From the NCBI RefSeq assembly GCF_900302465.1, contig NZ_OMOR01000003.1, forward strand, positions 1 through 64,000: a DNA stretch of 64,000 nt, written 5' to 3'. Positions 57,042 to 64,000 of the stretch are shown here, piece after piece; position 1 is the first letter of the stretch; the number at the start of each line of letters is the position of its first letter. The notes below the pieces were generated by a model, which saw only the letters and a list, made by a program, of their open reading frames with translations, had not been told where the DNA came from and ran no database searches. Origin of the DNA: Ascidiaceihabitans donghaensis. Its GTDB lineage: Bacteria > Pseudomonadota > Alphaproteobacteria > Rhodobacterales > Rhodobacteraceae. The position numbers and the translations under genes are program-made.

Positions 57042-57488
57042 ATGAAACAGATTTTTAAAAATGCATTTCGCGGTGCTGCGTTGGCCGGATCGATTGTCGG
57101 TCTGGGGGCCGCACAGCTTATGGCGCAAGACGATGCGCGGTTTTCTTTGGAACTGAACAATGCCGCGCAGACGGATGCAGGCGGGTGCCGCCTGACATAT
57201 GTGGCCACGAATCAATCTGACCTTGGCCTGAACCAAACCGCCTATCAGGTGGGTGTTTTTGATGCAGGCGGCGTGGTGCGCCGTATTTTGGTGCTGGAAT
57301 TTGGCGCTTTGACCGCTGGCAAAACACGCATCGTGTTGTTCGACCTTGCAGATCAGCCCTGCACCGACATTTCGCGCATTATTGTGAACACGGTTGCCGA
57401 ATGTACCTTGGCAGACGGGCAAGCATCTGATTTCTGCCTGACAGGCCTTGCCACCTCGTCACGCACCGATATCCAGTTCGGCCTATAA
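57042..57488 (+). CDS. Small exported protein of unknown function ahead of exbB
   Basis: A 148-residue protein with a signal peptide (GAALAGSIVGLGAAQLMA). The mature part is a beta-rich domain: RFSLELNNAAQTDAGGCRLTYVATNQSDLGLNQ, KTRIVLFDLADQPCTDISRIIVNTVAECTL and ASDFCLTGLATSSRTDIQFGL. It contains four Cys that are suited to two disulfides. This immunoglobulin-like pattern (a long first strand followed by a VGVFDAGGVV turn) resembles small periplasmic proteins, but I cannot name a family. GTTGAG lies before the ATG. It begins 57 bp before the ExbB gene and is likely in the same operon. It could be a periplasmic ligand of the TonB-like protein. Confidence 0.75.
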   Translation: MKQIFKNAFRGAALAGSIVGLGAAQLMAQDDARFSLELNNAAQTDAGGCRLTYVATNQSDLGLNQTAYQVGVFDAGGVVRRILVLEFGALTAGKTRIVLFDLADQPCTDISRIIVNTVAECTLADGQASDFCLTGLATSSRTDIQFGL

Positions 57489-57545
57489 CGGGGCGGTTTG
57501 ACCGACCTATTTACCATGTTTCGACCGTTACCGGAGTAAGCTTTT

Positions 57546-58175
57546 ATGCTAAGCGCATTTGATCCCGCCACAATTATCGTTTTTGCCGCTTTGGCAATCC
57601 TGTCCGTGATGGCGGTGACGGTGACCTTCTTTAAGGTGATCCAGTTCCGGCGCATGGGTGTGGGCAAAAACAAAACCGCCGAAGCGATCATCGACAGCTG
57701 GTTGAACGGGCGCCCCGAAGAAGCGATGCGGGCTGCAAGCGAACGCGAAACCGTGCTGGCGCGGGTTTTGCAGGCGGTGCTGTCGGGGTTGCGGGCGCGC
57801 CCATCGGATTTCAGCTACGCCGAAGAACTGGGGCGGCAAACGGCGCTTGTGGAACTGTCGGCGATGTCCACACGGATGCGATTGCTGGAAGCGGTTGTGC
57901 AAGCGGCACCTATGCTGGGTCTGCTTGGTACTGTGATCGGGATGATCGACGCCTTTGGCACATTGGCATCCGCCCAAGGCGCTGTTGATCCCGCGCTGTT
58001 GGCAGGGGGCATCTGGACAGCGTTGACAACAACCGCCGTGGGCCTTGCCGTGGCACTGGTCGCGTTCTTCATCGCCAACATTTTCGAAAGCCGGATCGAG
58101 GGCGAACGACAATCCATCGAAACCCTCATATCGGCGGCCATTCATGGGCGTGTAGACACCTCGGCCCCACGCTAA
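57546..58175 (+). CDS. MotA/TolQ/ExbB-family proton channel subunit
   Basis: A 209-residue inner-membrane protein with three helices. The TolQ/ExbB core is clear: TTLVELSAMSTRMRLLEAVVQAAPMLGLLGTVIGMIDAFG for helix 2, and GGIWTALTTTAVGLAVALVAFFIANIFESRIE for helix 3 with its conserved Thr residues. The pentamer surrounds a dimer of ExbD-type subunits and uses the proton-motive force to move a TonB/TolA-type protein. GGAGTAAG precedes the ATG. It is followed by two ExbD-type genes and a TonB/TolA-like gene in one operon. Set inside a T6SS locus, it is unlikely to be the housekeeping Tol or Exb system. Confidence 0.9.
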   Translation: MLSAFDPATIIVFAALAILSVMAVTVTFFKVIQFRRMGVGKNKTAEAIIDSWLNGRPEEAMRAASERETVLARVLQAVLSGLRARPSDFSYAEELGRQTALVELSAMSTRMRLLEAVVQAAPMLGLLGTVIGMIDAFGTLASAQGAVDPALLAGGIWTALTTTAVGLAVALVAFFIANIFESRIEGERQSIETLISAAIHGRVDTSAPR

Positions 58176-58194
58176 TCGGCGTCGGGCGCGAGAT

Positions 58195-58641
58195 ATGACA
58201 CAGTCACGCATAGAACTGCCGGGGGCCAGAAAACGGTCTTACGTCTTTGCATTGACGCCTTTGGCCGATGCGATGTTTCAGCTGTTGATTTTCTTCATGC
58301 TGACCTCATCGCTGACGCCCTATTCCTTGCTGACCTTGGCCAGCGGTCCAGGCACTGCATCGGGCGACACCCAAGAACAGGTGCAAGAAGAACCAAGTGG
58401 CGCAGACAGCGATCCGGCAGCCACATGGACTGTCGAAGATGGTCAGGTTCTGGCAAATGGTCAGGCCTTCGGGTTCGACAGCCTGCCGCAACTGGCCGAA
58501 ATTCTGGTGGCGGCCGACACCCCGCGCGTCATGCTGATCTCGTCCCCCCGCGCCCGGGTTCAAGACCTTGTGACGGTGCTGGAGATTCTGGCAGCCGCAC
58601 AAATCACATCCGTGCAAATCGTATCCATGGGGGGGCCGTGA
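58195..58641 (+). CDS. ExbD/TolR-family protein 1 (canonical Asp)
   Basis: A 148-residue bitopic protein. A basic N terminus is followed by the membrane helix TPLADAMFQLLIFFMLTSSL, in which Asp25 is the conserved proton-carrying residue. The periplasmic part ends in the ExbD/TolR-like domain (AEILVAADTPRVMLISSPRARVQDLVTVLEILAAAQITSVQIVSM). It starts 19 bp after the channel gene and its stop lies just before the second ExbD-type gene. With its Asp intact it should be the active stator partner. Confidence 0.87.
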   Translation: MTQSRIELPGARKRSYVFALTPLADAMFQLLIFFMLTSSLTPYSLLTLASGPGTASGDTQEQVQEEPSGADSDPAATWTVEDGQVLANGQAFGFDSLPQLAEILVAADTPRVMLISSPRARVQDLVTVLEILAAAQITSVQIVSMGGP

Positions 58642-58642
58642 C

Positions 58643-59047
58643 ATGACCCGTCCCCTGCCCCGCCCCAAGAAAGCCACGCAACTTGATGTGTCTTTGGCCA
58701 TCGTCAACATCGTGCTTTTGCTGATCTTTTTCTTTTTGGCAACGGGGCGTCTGCTGAACCCGGTTGGCCCTGATCTGGAGCTTGCGGAAACCTCTGAACT
58801 GCCGCTGGACCAACTGCCATCCCCTATTTTGGTGGTGGCGTCAGATGGCACATGGGAATTGGACGGCAACCCGCTGGCCCCTGATTTTCTGGATATTGCT
58901 TTGCAAAGCATGCCCCAGCCCGTGGTTTTGCATGTGTTGATCAACCGCGCGGCTCCTGCCAATGCGCTGATTGGCATCCTCAACCGTCCTGAACTGGTCG
59001 AAACCGAAGTGAAACTGGTCACGCTGCACAGGCGGAGCGGCCAATGA
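58643..59047 (+). CDS. ExbD/TolR-family protein 2 (lacks the canonical Asp)
   Basis: A 134-residue protein with the ExbD layout: short basic N terminus, one membrane helix (VSLAIVNIVLLLIFFFLA), then a periplasmic domain (SPILVVASDGTWELDGNPLAP and VVLHVLINRAAPANALIGILNRPELVETEVKLVTL). Aligned on LLIFF, the proton-carrying Asp of ExbD is replaced by Val21, with Asn22 next to it. It is therefore probably unable to carry protons and may dimerise with the first ExbD-type protein. It starts one base after the stop of the first ExbD-type gene and its end overlaps the TonB-like gene by 4 bp. Confidence 0.82.
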   Translation: MTRPLPRPKKATQLDVSLAIVNIVLLLIFFFLATGRLLNPVGPDLELAETSELPLDQLPSPILVVASDGTWELDGNPLAPDFLDIALQSMPQPVVLHVLINRAAPANALIGILNRPELVETEVKLVTLHRRSGQ

Positions 59048-60312
59048 TTCTTCAACCTCACCGCGAACGCACCTCAAGCTGGTTGATTGCGCTGTCCATG
59101 TCGACAGCTGTGCATGCCGGCGCCTTTGTTTACGCCTTTGATTTGCTGCCCTTTGGTGTGGCCCCTCCCCCGATTCCTGCGGCCTTTCCACAGATCGAAA
59201 TCACCAACGTGGTCATGCAGCCTGAAACGCCGCTGGCCACCCCCGAGGTCGAAACCCCCGAACCGGTCGATCCGTCAGCAGCCGAGGCTTTGCAACCAGA
59301 AGCGCTTGCTGCTGTAGAACCCGATCCTGTGGAAGCGGTTGAACCAGAAACCGCAGCCCCTGTTGACGAAGCCGAACAATCCGATCTGGAACCCGAAGCT
59401 TTGGCAGCGGTAGAGCCCGAAGACACAGCAACAGCCATTGAACCGGAAGACACAACCGCAGCCCTTGAACCCGAGAACCTGAGCCCGGTTTTACCCGAGG
59501 ACGGCGCAGTTTTGCAGGGGGCTACTGTGGCCCCAACCACCCCCATCGCGCCTGAACGGATTGCAGCGGTGGCGCCCGCAGCCGGCGAAGCGGTTGGCGT
59601 TGTCACAACGGCCCCGCGTGTTGGTGCCGTGAACGCCATTCCTGACAGACCCACCCCGACCCCGGTGGCACAACCGGCTGCAGAACCGCCCTCTCCCGAG
59701 GATCTGGCCCTGCTTGAGGTCATCGACCGTATTCGCACACGTTTTGGCGATCGCTGTCTGGTGGCTTTGCCCCAGTCGGGGGGCGCAACCCCCAGCGTTG
59801 TTTTGGTGTCCGATCAGGACCGCACCATGGCCACCTTTGAACGCGAGGTTCTAAGCGACCCGAACCTGCCTGTTGATGTGCAAAACCTGCTGGTGGACGC
59901 CCGCCAATGTGCCGCGGTGGAATTTGCCCGCGCCCGCGCCGCCTATCCGCTGTTCAAGGTTGATCTGCAACTGCGCAGCCGCGATGTGGCATCCGGAGAA
60001 CGCTTGATCGGCACCATCGGGAACGTCGGCGGGCGCTACACATCCTTGTTGCTGGTAGATGACAACGGCGTGGTTCAGGACTTGCGCCGCTTTACGCGGT
60101 TTGTGGGGTCCAGCGCCGAATTTGACATCCCCGTCACCCGTGACGGATCCGCCCGCGACACCAGCCAGCTTCTTGTTGTGCTGACCACCCCGGGCCGTCC
60201 GGAAACAGTCACCAACCTGTCAGGCCGCTTGGCAGAGGACTTTTTCGGGCCGCTGGACACGGAACTTGGAACACAGGGCCAAATCGCCATCCTGCCTTTC
60301 TTTGTCAGATAG
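59044..60312 (+). CDS. TonB/TolA-like protein with a C-terminal domain shared with the PpkA-type kinase
   Basis: A 422-residue bitopic protein. A TonB/TolA-like N terminus with a single helix (SSWLIALSMSTAVHAGAFVYA, residues 11-32) precedes a long acidic Pro/Glu/Ala spacer with EPE-type repeats (residues 55-210) instead of the usual Pro-Lys spacer. Residues 220-422 form a globular periplasmic domain with Cys238 and Cys289 (QCAAVEFAR), SGERLIGTIGNVGGRY and a final QIAILPFF. That domain resembles the periplasmic end of the PpkA-type kinase encoded next door (QCAALDFAR, SGGTVLGRVRDVRGR). It is the last gene of the ExbB-ExbD-ExbD operon, with ATGA coupling. It is convergent with the kinase gene 33 bp away. 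No classic TonB CTD is seen. Confidence 0.75.
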   Translation: MILQPHRERTSSWLIALSMSTAVHAGAFVYAFDLLPFGVAPPPIPAAFPQIEITNVVMQPETPLATPEVETPEPVDPSAAEALQPEALAAVEPDPVEAVEPETAAPVDEAEQSDLEPEALAAVEPEDTATAIEPEDTTAALEPENLSPVLPEDGAVLQGATVAPTTPIAPERIAAVAPAAGEAVGVVTTAPRVGAVNAIPDRPTPTPVAQPAAEPPSPEDLALLEVIDRIRTRFGDRCLVALPQSGGATPSVVLVSDQDRTMATFEREVLSDPNLPVDVQNLLVDARQCAAVEFARARAAYPLFKVDLQLRSRDVASGERLIGTIGNVGGRYTSLLLVDDNGVVQDLRRFTRFVGSSAEFDIPVTRDGSARDTSQLLVVLTTPGRPETVTNLSGRLAEDFFGPLDTELGTQGQIAILPFFVR

Positions 60313-60345
60313 GGCAGCCAAGGCAAACGCCGCCCCCCGCAGTTT

Positions 60346-62571
60346 TCAGTTCGGTTGCAGTTCAAAAAACCCTGTGCCAGCCGCTGCTGTGCCACCATTT
60401 TTGGCAATTTCCTGCAATAACAAAGGCATGACTTTTTGCACATCGTCACCGTCTTTGATCGCCGCCAGCGTCAACAAAGGGTCGTTGGACGCCAAAGCGA
60501 TCAGCATTTGCGGCGCGGCCTCTGACCCTTCGCCAAGGCTCATTCCGAATTCGAAGGTTTGGGACCCGTCGGGTTGCGCCTGCAGTCTGGGCGACAGGTT
60601 GTAAACGCCACCCGCAGCACTCACGATGCTAAGCCACACAGTCCGACCGCGCACATCACGCACGCGCCCCAGAACAGTACCGCCACTTTGCACCGCATCA
60701 GTGTCCAGCGTCACCACAGGTTCCACCGCTTCACGCCCCTGCAGGGCCCGCGCAAAGTCCAGCGCTGCACATTGGCTGTCGTTGATCTGGCGGTTCACCG
60801 TCGCAGGTTCCGCGCCAAATTTTTCGCCATAGGCTTGCGGCAATTGCGCCAATGCCCCTTCGATGGCTGCAAAAACCTCAAGCTTGCCGGAATTTTCACC
60901 CGATGTGATCCGCGTGGCAAAGGTGCAGGCCGATCCCGCATTGTAGCCTGCCAAAAACCCTTGGCGCGTGTCTGCATCGGGCGCAGGCATCGCCGCTGCC
61001 GCAGTTTCGGTTTCCGTGGGCTCTGTTGCGGTTTCCACCACTTCGGCACTGTCGAACATGCCTGATTGCCACGCGCCTATGCCCGCTCCTGCAACGACCA
61101 ATGCCAGCACCGCCGCAATCAGCCCCGTTTTGCTTTTGGGCGCATCAGCTGTGGTCGGCGCCATCGTTTGCTGGGGCGGAATGGTCTGTGAAAATGGAAC
61201 TTCCGTAGAACCGGCCCCAAAGGGGCTTTGCGACACGTCACCCGTCCCGATACCAATCCCCGTTTGCGTCATCGGGGCCTGCGTCTGTGGAAAACTGGTG
61301 TGTTGGGTAGAGCCGGGCGGTTGCTGCAGCCCGGTTTGGGCACCGAACCCGCCCGTCTGGATAGGCGCACCCGTTTGTTGCGGGGCCATAGTACCGGGCG
61401 TCATTGTGCCAGGGGCCATGGTCCCCGGCGGCATAGATCCCGCGATCATGGTTTGATCCATGTCACCGCCACCCGGTAAAGGTGCCGCACCTGTGTAGCG
61501 CGCTGGTATCGCTTGGCTGCCTTCCACCATCGCGGCCACGTCACTCATGCGGGCGGGGCGGAACTGCGGATCAGGTTCAAGCATATGCGCCAGAAGCGGC
61601 TGCAATTCGGGATAAATATCACTGAGATCAGGAATGGTGCGGCGCGCGTTCACGGCCTCGACAACGGACGATCCCATGTCGATGGGCGTGCCCCGCACCG
61701 CCGCTGCAATCAACAAGCCAAGCCCATAAATGTCGGTGCGCGGACTGATGACACTGTCAAAGTGACCCAGTTGTTCAGGCGAGATATATTTGAACTTGCC
61801 CGCCAGCTGGCCGTGCAAGGTGCCTTCGGTCATTTCAGTGGATTTGGCGATGCCAAAATCGATCAAAACCGCATTGTCGACGTTCCCTTCCGGCAACATC
61901 ACATTGTCTGGCGACAGGTCACGGTGGGTGACTTCACGCGCGTGCGCCTTGTCGAGACCCTTGGCCAATCGCACCAGCAAACGCAGGGATTGATCCAGCG
62001 AAATGGGGCCGCTTTTGGCGACCATATCCGACAACGGCACCCCGTCGATGAAATCCATAATCAGGCAGTAACGGCCCAATTCGGGATCAGGGATAAAGTT
62101 GAAATAACGTACAATGGCCTCGTCGGCCAGTTGGCTTAAAATACGGGCTTCGCGTTTGAAAAGGGTCAGAACCTTTTCGTCTTTGGACAGCGATGGCAGC
62201 ACAATCTTGATGGCCACAGGGTCGCCAGTGTAGATGTGTTCGCCGCGATAAACTTCGCCCATCCCGCCGGCGCTGATCAGTTGCTGCACCTTGTAGTTGT
62301 TGTTGATGACGGCGCCAATAATGGCGTCGGCTTCAGAATCCGCAGGGGTTTCTTCAGGGGCGGCGTCCTGCGCCGGAGCTTGGGTTTCCGCATTTCCGGC
62401 TGCAACTTCGGCAGGCTGTTCGGGGTCCTGAGGCGCGTCCTCGGCAGGGCTTGCCGCCGGTACAGGCGGAATTGGCACTGGCGGAACGGGCAAAGGTGTA
62501 TTGATGCCAGCGATACGGGTTTTGTCGTCGTCGTCCTCAGGTGGGGGCGCGGTGTTGTCGGGGCCAGACAT
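60346..62571 (-). CDS. ppkA: T6SS membrane serine/threonine kinase, PpkA type
   Basis: A 741-residue kinase. A Pro-rich lead is followed by the kinase domain (about 93-345): glycine loop SAGGMGEVY, Lys112 in VAIKIV, catalytic HRDLSPDN (Asp208) and DFG (Asp228). The usual Lys of the HRDLKxxN loop is Ser. A Thr/Met/Gln-rich juxtamembrane linker with PGTM repeats leads to one membrane helix (472-491) and a periplasmic domain with Cys549 and Cys601 (SQCAALDFAR). PpkA senses a periplasmic or membrane signal and phosphorylates T6SS targets read by Fha. The periplasmic domain appears homologous to that of the TonB/TolA-like protein next door. Start ATG lies two bases after the pppA stop. Confidence 0.9.
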   Translation of the reverse strand: MSGPDNTAPPPEDDDDKTRIAGINTPLPVPPVPIPPVPAASPAEDAPQDPEQPAEVAAGNAETQAPAQDAAPEETPADSEADAIIGAVINNNYKVQQLISAGGMGEVYRGEHIYTGDPVAIKIVLPSLSKDEKVLTLFKREARILSQLADEAIVRYFNFIPDPELGRYCLIMDFIDGVPLSDMVAKSGPISLDQSLRLLVRLAKGLDKAHAREVTHRDLSPDNVMLPEGNVDNAVLIDFGIAKSTEMTEGTLHGQLAGKFKYISPEQLGHFDSVISPRTDIYGLGLLIAAAVRGTPIDMGSSVVEAVNARRTIPDLSDIYPELQPLLAHMLEPDPQFRPARMSDVAAMVEGSQAIPARYTGAAPLPGGGDMDQTMIAGSMPPGTMAPGTMTPGTMAPQQTGAPIQTGGFGAQTGLQQPPGSTQHTSFPQTQAPMTQTGIGIGTGDVSQSPFGAGSTEVPFSQTIPPQQTMAPTTADAPKSKTGLIAAVLALVVAGAGIGAWQSGMFDSAEVVETATEPTETETAAAAMPAPDADTRQGFLAGYNAGSACTFATRITSGENSGKLEVFAAIEGALAQLPQAYGEKFGAEPATVNRQINDSQCAALDFARALQGREAVEPVVTLDTDAVQSGGTVLGRVRDVRGRTVWLSIVSAAGGVYNLSPRLQAQPDGSQTFEFGMSLGEGSEAAPQMLIALASNDPLLTLAAIKDGDDVQKVMPLLLQEIAKNGGTAAAGTGFFELQPN

Positions 62572-62573
62572 GG

Positions 62574-63332
62574 CTACACCCCACCATCTTGCGCCATGCA
62601 CTGCATGACAACGCAGGTGACGTTGTCCTTGGCGCCGCGGTCCAACGTCACGGTGATCAATTCATTGCAAACATCTTGCGTGGCCTCGCCAGAACCAATG
62701 CCTTCGAGATGGTCGTGGATGTCGCTGTCGGACAGGTGTTCCGTCAATCCGTCAGAGCACAGCAAAAACACGTCACCGTCTTGCAACTGCCCTTCGATGA
62801 TGTCGCAGCGTGGATCGTCCCAGACCCCCACGGCACGGGTGATGACGTTTTTGCGGGGCCATGTTTCGGCTTCGGCCTCTGAAATGGCACCGTTGGACAG
62901 CAGTTCCTGTACTTCGGTGTGATCCGTGGTTTGCTGCACAAGCTGGCCGTCGCGCAGAAGATAGATGCGGCTGTCACCGGACCACACACAGGCGTAGGTG
63001 TCTTCAAAGGTCAAAAGCGCCACAACTGTCGATCCAACCGTGCCGCCCTGCTGCACAGAAGGATGGGCGCGGATGGTGTCGTGGGCGCGGGTCAGGCGCT
63101 CCATAAAGCGGGCAGTCAGGTCTTGCAAAGACGATGACATACCGACAGAGGCGACTTCATGTGTAATGGCCTGCGACGCGAAATCACCCGCGTCATGGCC
63201 GCCCATGCCGTCCGCGACAACCCACACGCCAAAGTCCTGACGGGTCATCAGGCTGTCTTCGTTGTGATCGCGCACGCGGCCTTGGTCTGTGGCTTTGCCT
63301 GTGCTGAAGCGGAAATATTCGTTCTCGATCAT
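62574..63332 (-). CDS. pppA: T6SS protein phosphatase PppA (PP2C family)
   Basis: A 252-residue PP2C/SpoIIE-type metal-dependent phosphatase. Metal-binding motifs are complete: GRVRDHNEDSLM (Asp), VVADGMGGHDAGD, LLCSDGLTEHL and RGAKDNVTCVVM. It reverses PpkA phosphorylation of Fha-type targets. It lies between tagF and ppkA, with its ATG overlapping the tagF stop region by 4 bp and ppkA starting two bases after its own stop, so the three are translated together. No membrane helix is seen. Confidence 0.94.
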   Translation of the reverse strand: MIENEYFRFSTGKATDQGRVRDHNEDSLMTRQDFGVWVVADGMGGHDAGDFASQAITHEVASVGMSSSLQDLTARFMERLTRAHDTIRAHPSVQQGGTVGSTVVALLTFEDTYACVWSGDSRIYLLRDGQLVQQTTDHTEVQELLSNGAISEAEAETWPRKNVITRAVGVWDDPRCDIIEGQLQDGDVFLLCSDGLTEHLSDSDIHDHLEGIGSGEATQDVCNELITVTLDRGAKDNVTCVVMQCMAQDGGV

Positions 63333-64000
63333 GTGTCCTCGTCCCCTGTTACCAGGTCGGTTTCTTGTTGTTCTGTATCTTGTATGGCGCTTTCGGCCAC
63401 GGGGTCAGCCACGTGTCCAGGCTGTGGCTCGGGTGCGCCTACGCCTGTGATCATCCACGCCAGCGCATCGGGGCCGGGCATGCCCGCCGCCCCCATAAAG
63501 GCCGTGGCACGCACACCGGGCACACCCGCTGACCACCAATAGCTGCGGTGGGACACCGCGCGGACATGATCCACCGGCCCCGCGGCCTTCAAAAGTGCAG
63601 TGGGATCAGGTTCGGGGTTCACAGCCCAATAAAACGCGGGTTCGGGGTCTTGCGCCGCTGCAGGATGCCCGCCAGCCGCAGGTATCAATGCCCCCAAGCT
63701 ATCTGGCACAATCCCGAGGGCTGCCCCTGCCATCTGTTCAGCAGCCGCATAGAACGTCTGGTCGTGGTCCAAAACAGGCGGGCTTTGCGATGCGCCACCC
63801 TGATCCACCAGCGTCAAGGGAAACCGCCGCCCCACCTTATCGCGGCTGGGACAAATGACCCCGCGCACAGGCCACGGTGTGTCCAGCACCGACGGGCCGA
63901 TCCAAAAGCGGATGGGTTGCATCGCATCATAAACCGGCTGCCAATCGTCGCCCACATATTGACGGATGTGGCTAAGGCTTGGGACCAACCAGCTTTCAAA
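63329..64000 (-). CDS. tagF: T6SS-associated protein TagF (5' partial)
   Basis: The frame is open to the right edge of the window, so the start is beyond it; a TTG at 63988 is internal (residues FESW precede it in frame). The visible 223 residues match the TagF/ImpM family: DDWQPVYDAMQPIRFWIGPSVLD, RGVICPSRDKVGRRFPLTLVD and the later FYWAV and RSYWWSAG. TagF represses T6SS activity after translation by sequestering components in related systems. In Agrobacterium-like loci tagF lies next to tssM and tssL, which may be upstream (to the right) here. The C terminus has an acidic extension (TEQQETDLVTGDEDT) that overlaps the pppA start. Confidence 0.9.
   Translation of the reverse strand, partial: FESWLVPSLSHIRQYVGDDWQPVYDAMQPIRFWIGPSVLDTPWPVRGVICPSRDKVGRRFPLTLVDQGGASQSPPVLDHDQTFYAAAEQMAGAALGIVPDSLGALIPAAGGHPAAAQDPEPAFYWAVNPEPDPTALLKAAGPVDHVRAVSHRSYWWSAGVPGVRATAFMGAAGMPGPDALAWMITGVGAPEPQPGHVADPVAESAIQDTEQQETDLVTGDEDT

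Noticed and set aside
57546-60312. Treating the ExbB-ExbD set as the housekeeping Tol-Pal system
   Set aside because: tolB, pal and ybgC are not adjacent, there are two ExbD-type subunits, one lacks the Asp, and the transducer has an acidic spacer and no TolA-type C terminus. It cannot be excluded without the rest of the genome.
1-64000. tRNA, rRNA, CRISPR, insertion sequence or prophage
   Set aside because: Reading through both strands I saw no clover-leaf-like block, no spaced identical repeats and no transposase, integrase or phage structural gene. A dedicated tRNA or repeat search was not possible.

Overview
The window looks like chromosomal DNA of a marine alphaproteobacterium, most likely Rhodobacterales (Roseobacter group). 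This rests on gene content and moderate-to-high GC: an FNR/FixK regulator with a perfect FNR box, a sulfide oxidation operon, an SBP56-type methanethiol oxidase, an aerobic-type reductive dehalogenase, and a type VI secretion system (T6SS) with TagF/PppA/PpkA/Fha control. It is inference, not a taxonomic assignment. I recognised no rRNA, tRNA, CRISPR array, insertion sequence or phage, and no gene-free stretch longer than about 200 bp.

Left part (1-15.2 kb): a hybrid histidine kinase (cut by the window edge) and an OmpR-type response regulator, a Crp/FNR regulator, two tandem universal stress proteins (one behind a perfect FNR box), an EEP-fold phosphohydrolase, a DUF2238 membrane protein, and a three-gene sulfur operon on the minus strand. 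That operon encodes a persulfide dioxygenase, a DUF442-SQR fusion and a SulP permease. Divergent from it is a four-gene island with a DUF4123 T6SS adaptor, an unknown protein, a predicted zincin (HExxH) and a small protein; I read it as a T6SS effector cargo module. Next come a histidine-bearing membrane protein and methanethiol oxidase (mtoX), whose product H2S is the substrate of the sulfur operon.

Middle (15.3-34.3 kb): a type II secretion system in two minus-strand operons (gspC-D-E-F and gspG-H-I-J-K-L-M), with a divergent TPR lipoprotein between them and a divergent prepilin peptidase (gspO). Two overlapping Sel1-repeat proteins, two exported proteins of unknown function (one with tail-fibre-like repeats) and a very large fusion of a YraQ/ArsP-like permease with an FG-GAP propeller and an ASPIC/UnbV domain follow.

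Right part (34.4-64 kb): a MarR regulator divergent from a self-sufficient reductive dehalogenase (RdhA, flavin reductase and 2Fe-2S ferredoxin in one chain), then most of a T6SS locus. The plus-strand operon carries a DUF6931 protein, tagH, tssA, tssB, tssC, hcp, tssE, tssF, tssG and clpV. Opposite-strand genes encode an unknown protein, a membrane-anchored M23 endopeptidase plus lytic transglycosylase, a degenerate caspase-like protein and a DUF1036 protein. A plus-strand operon encodes an ExbB-ExbD-ExbD-TonB/TolA-like set, facing ppkA-pppA-tagF. tagF runs off the window edge; tssJ, tssK, tssL, tssM and vgrG are absent here and probably lie beyond it.

The most unusual feature is that the TonB/TolA-like protein and the PpkA-type kinase appear to share the same C-terminal periplasmic domain. 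This suggests a proton-driven ExbBD-type motor that communicates with the T6SS phosphorylation switch.
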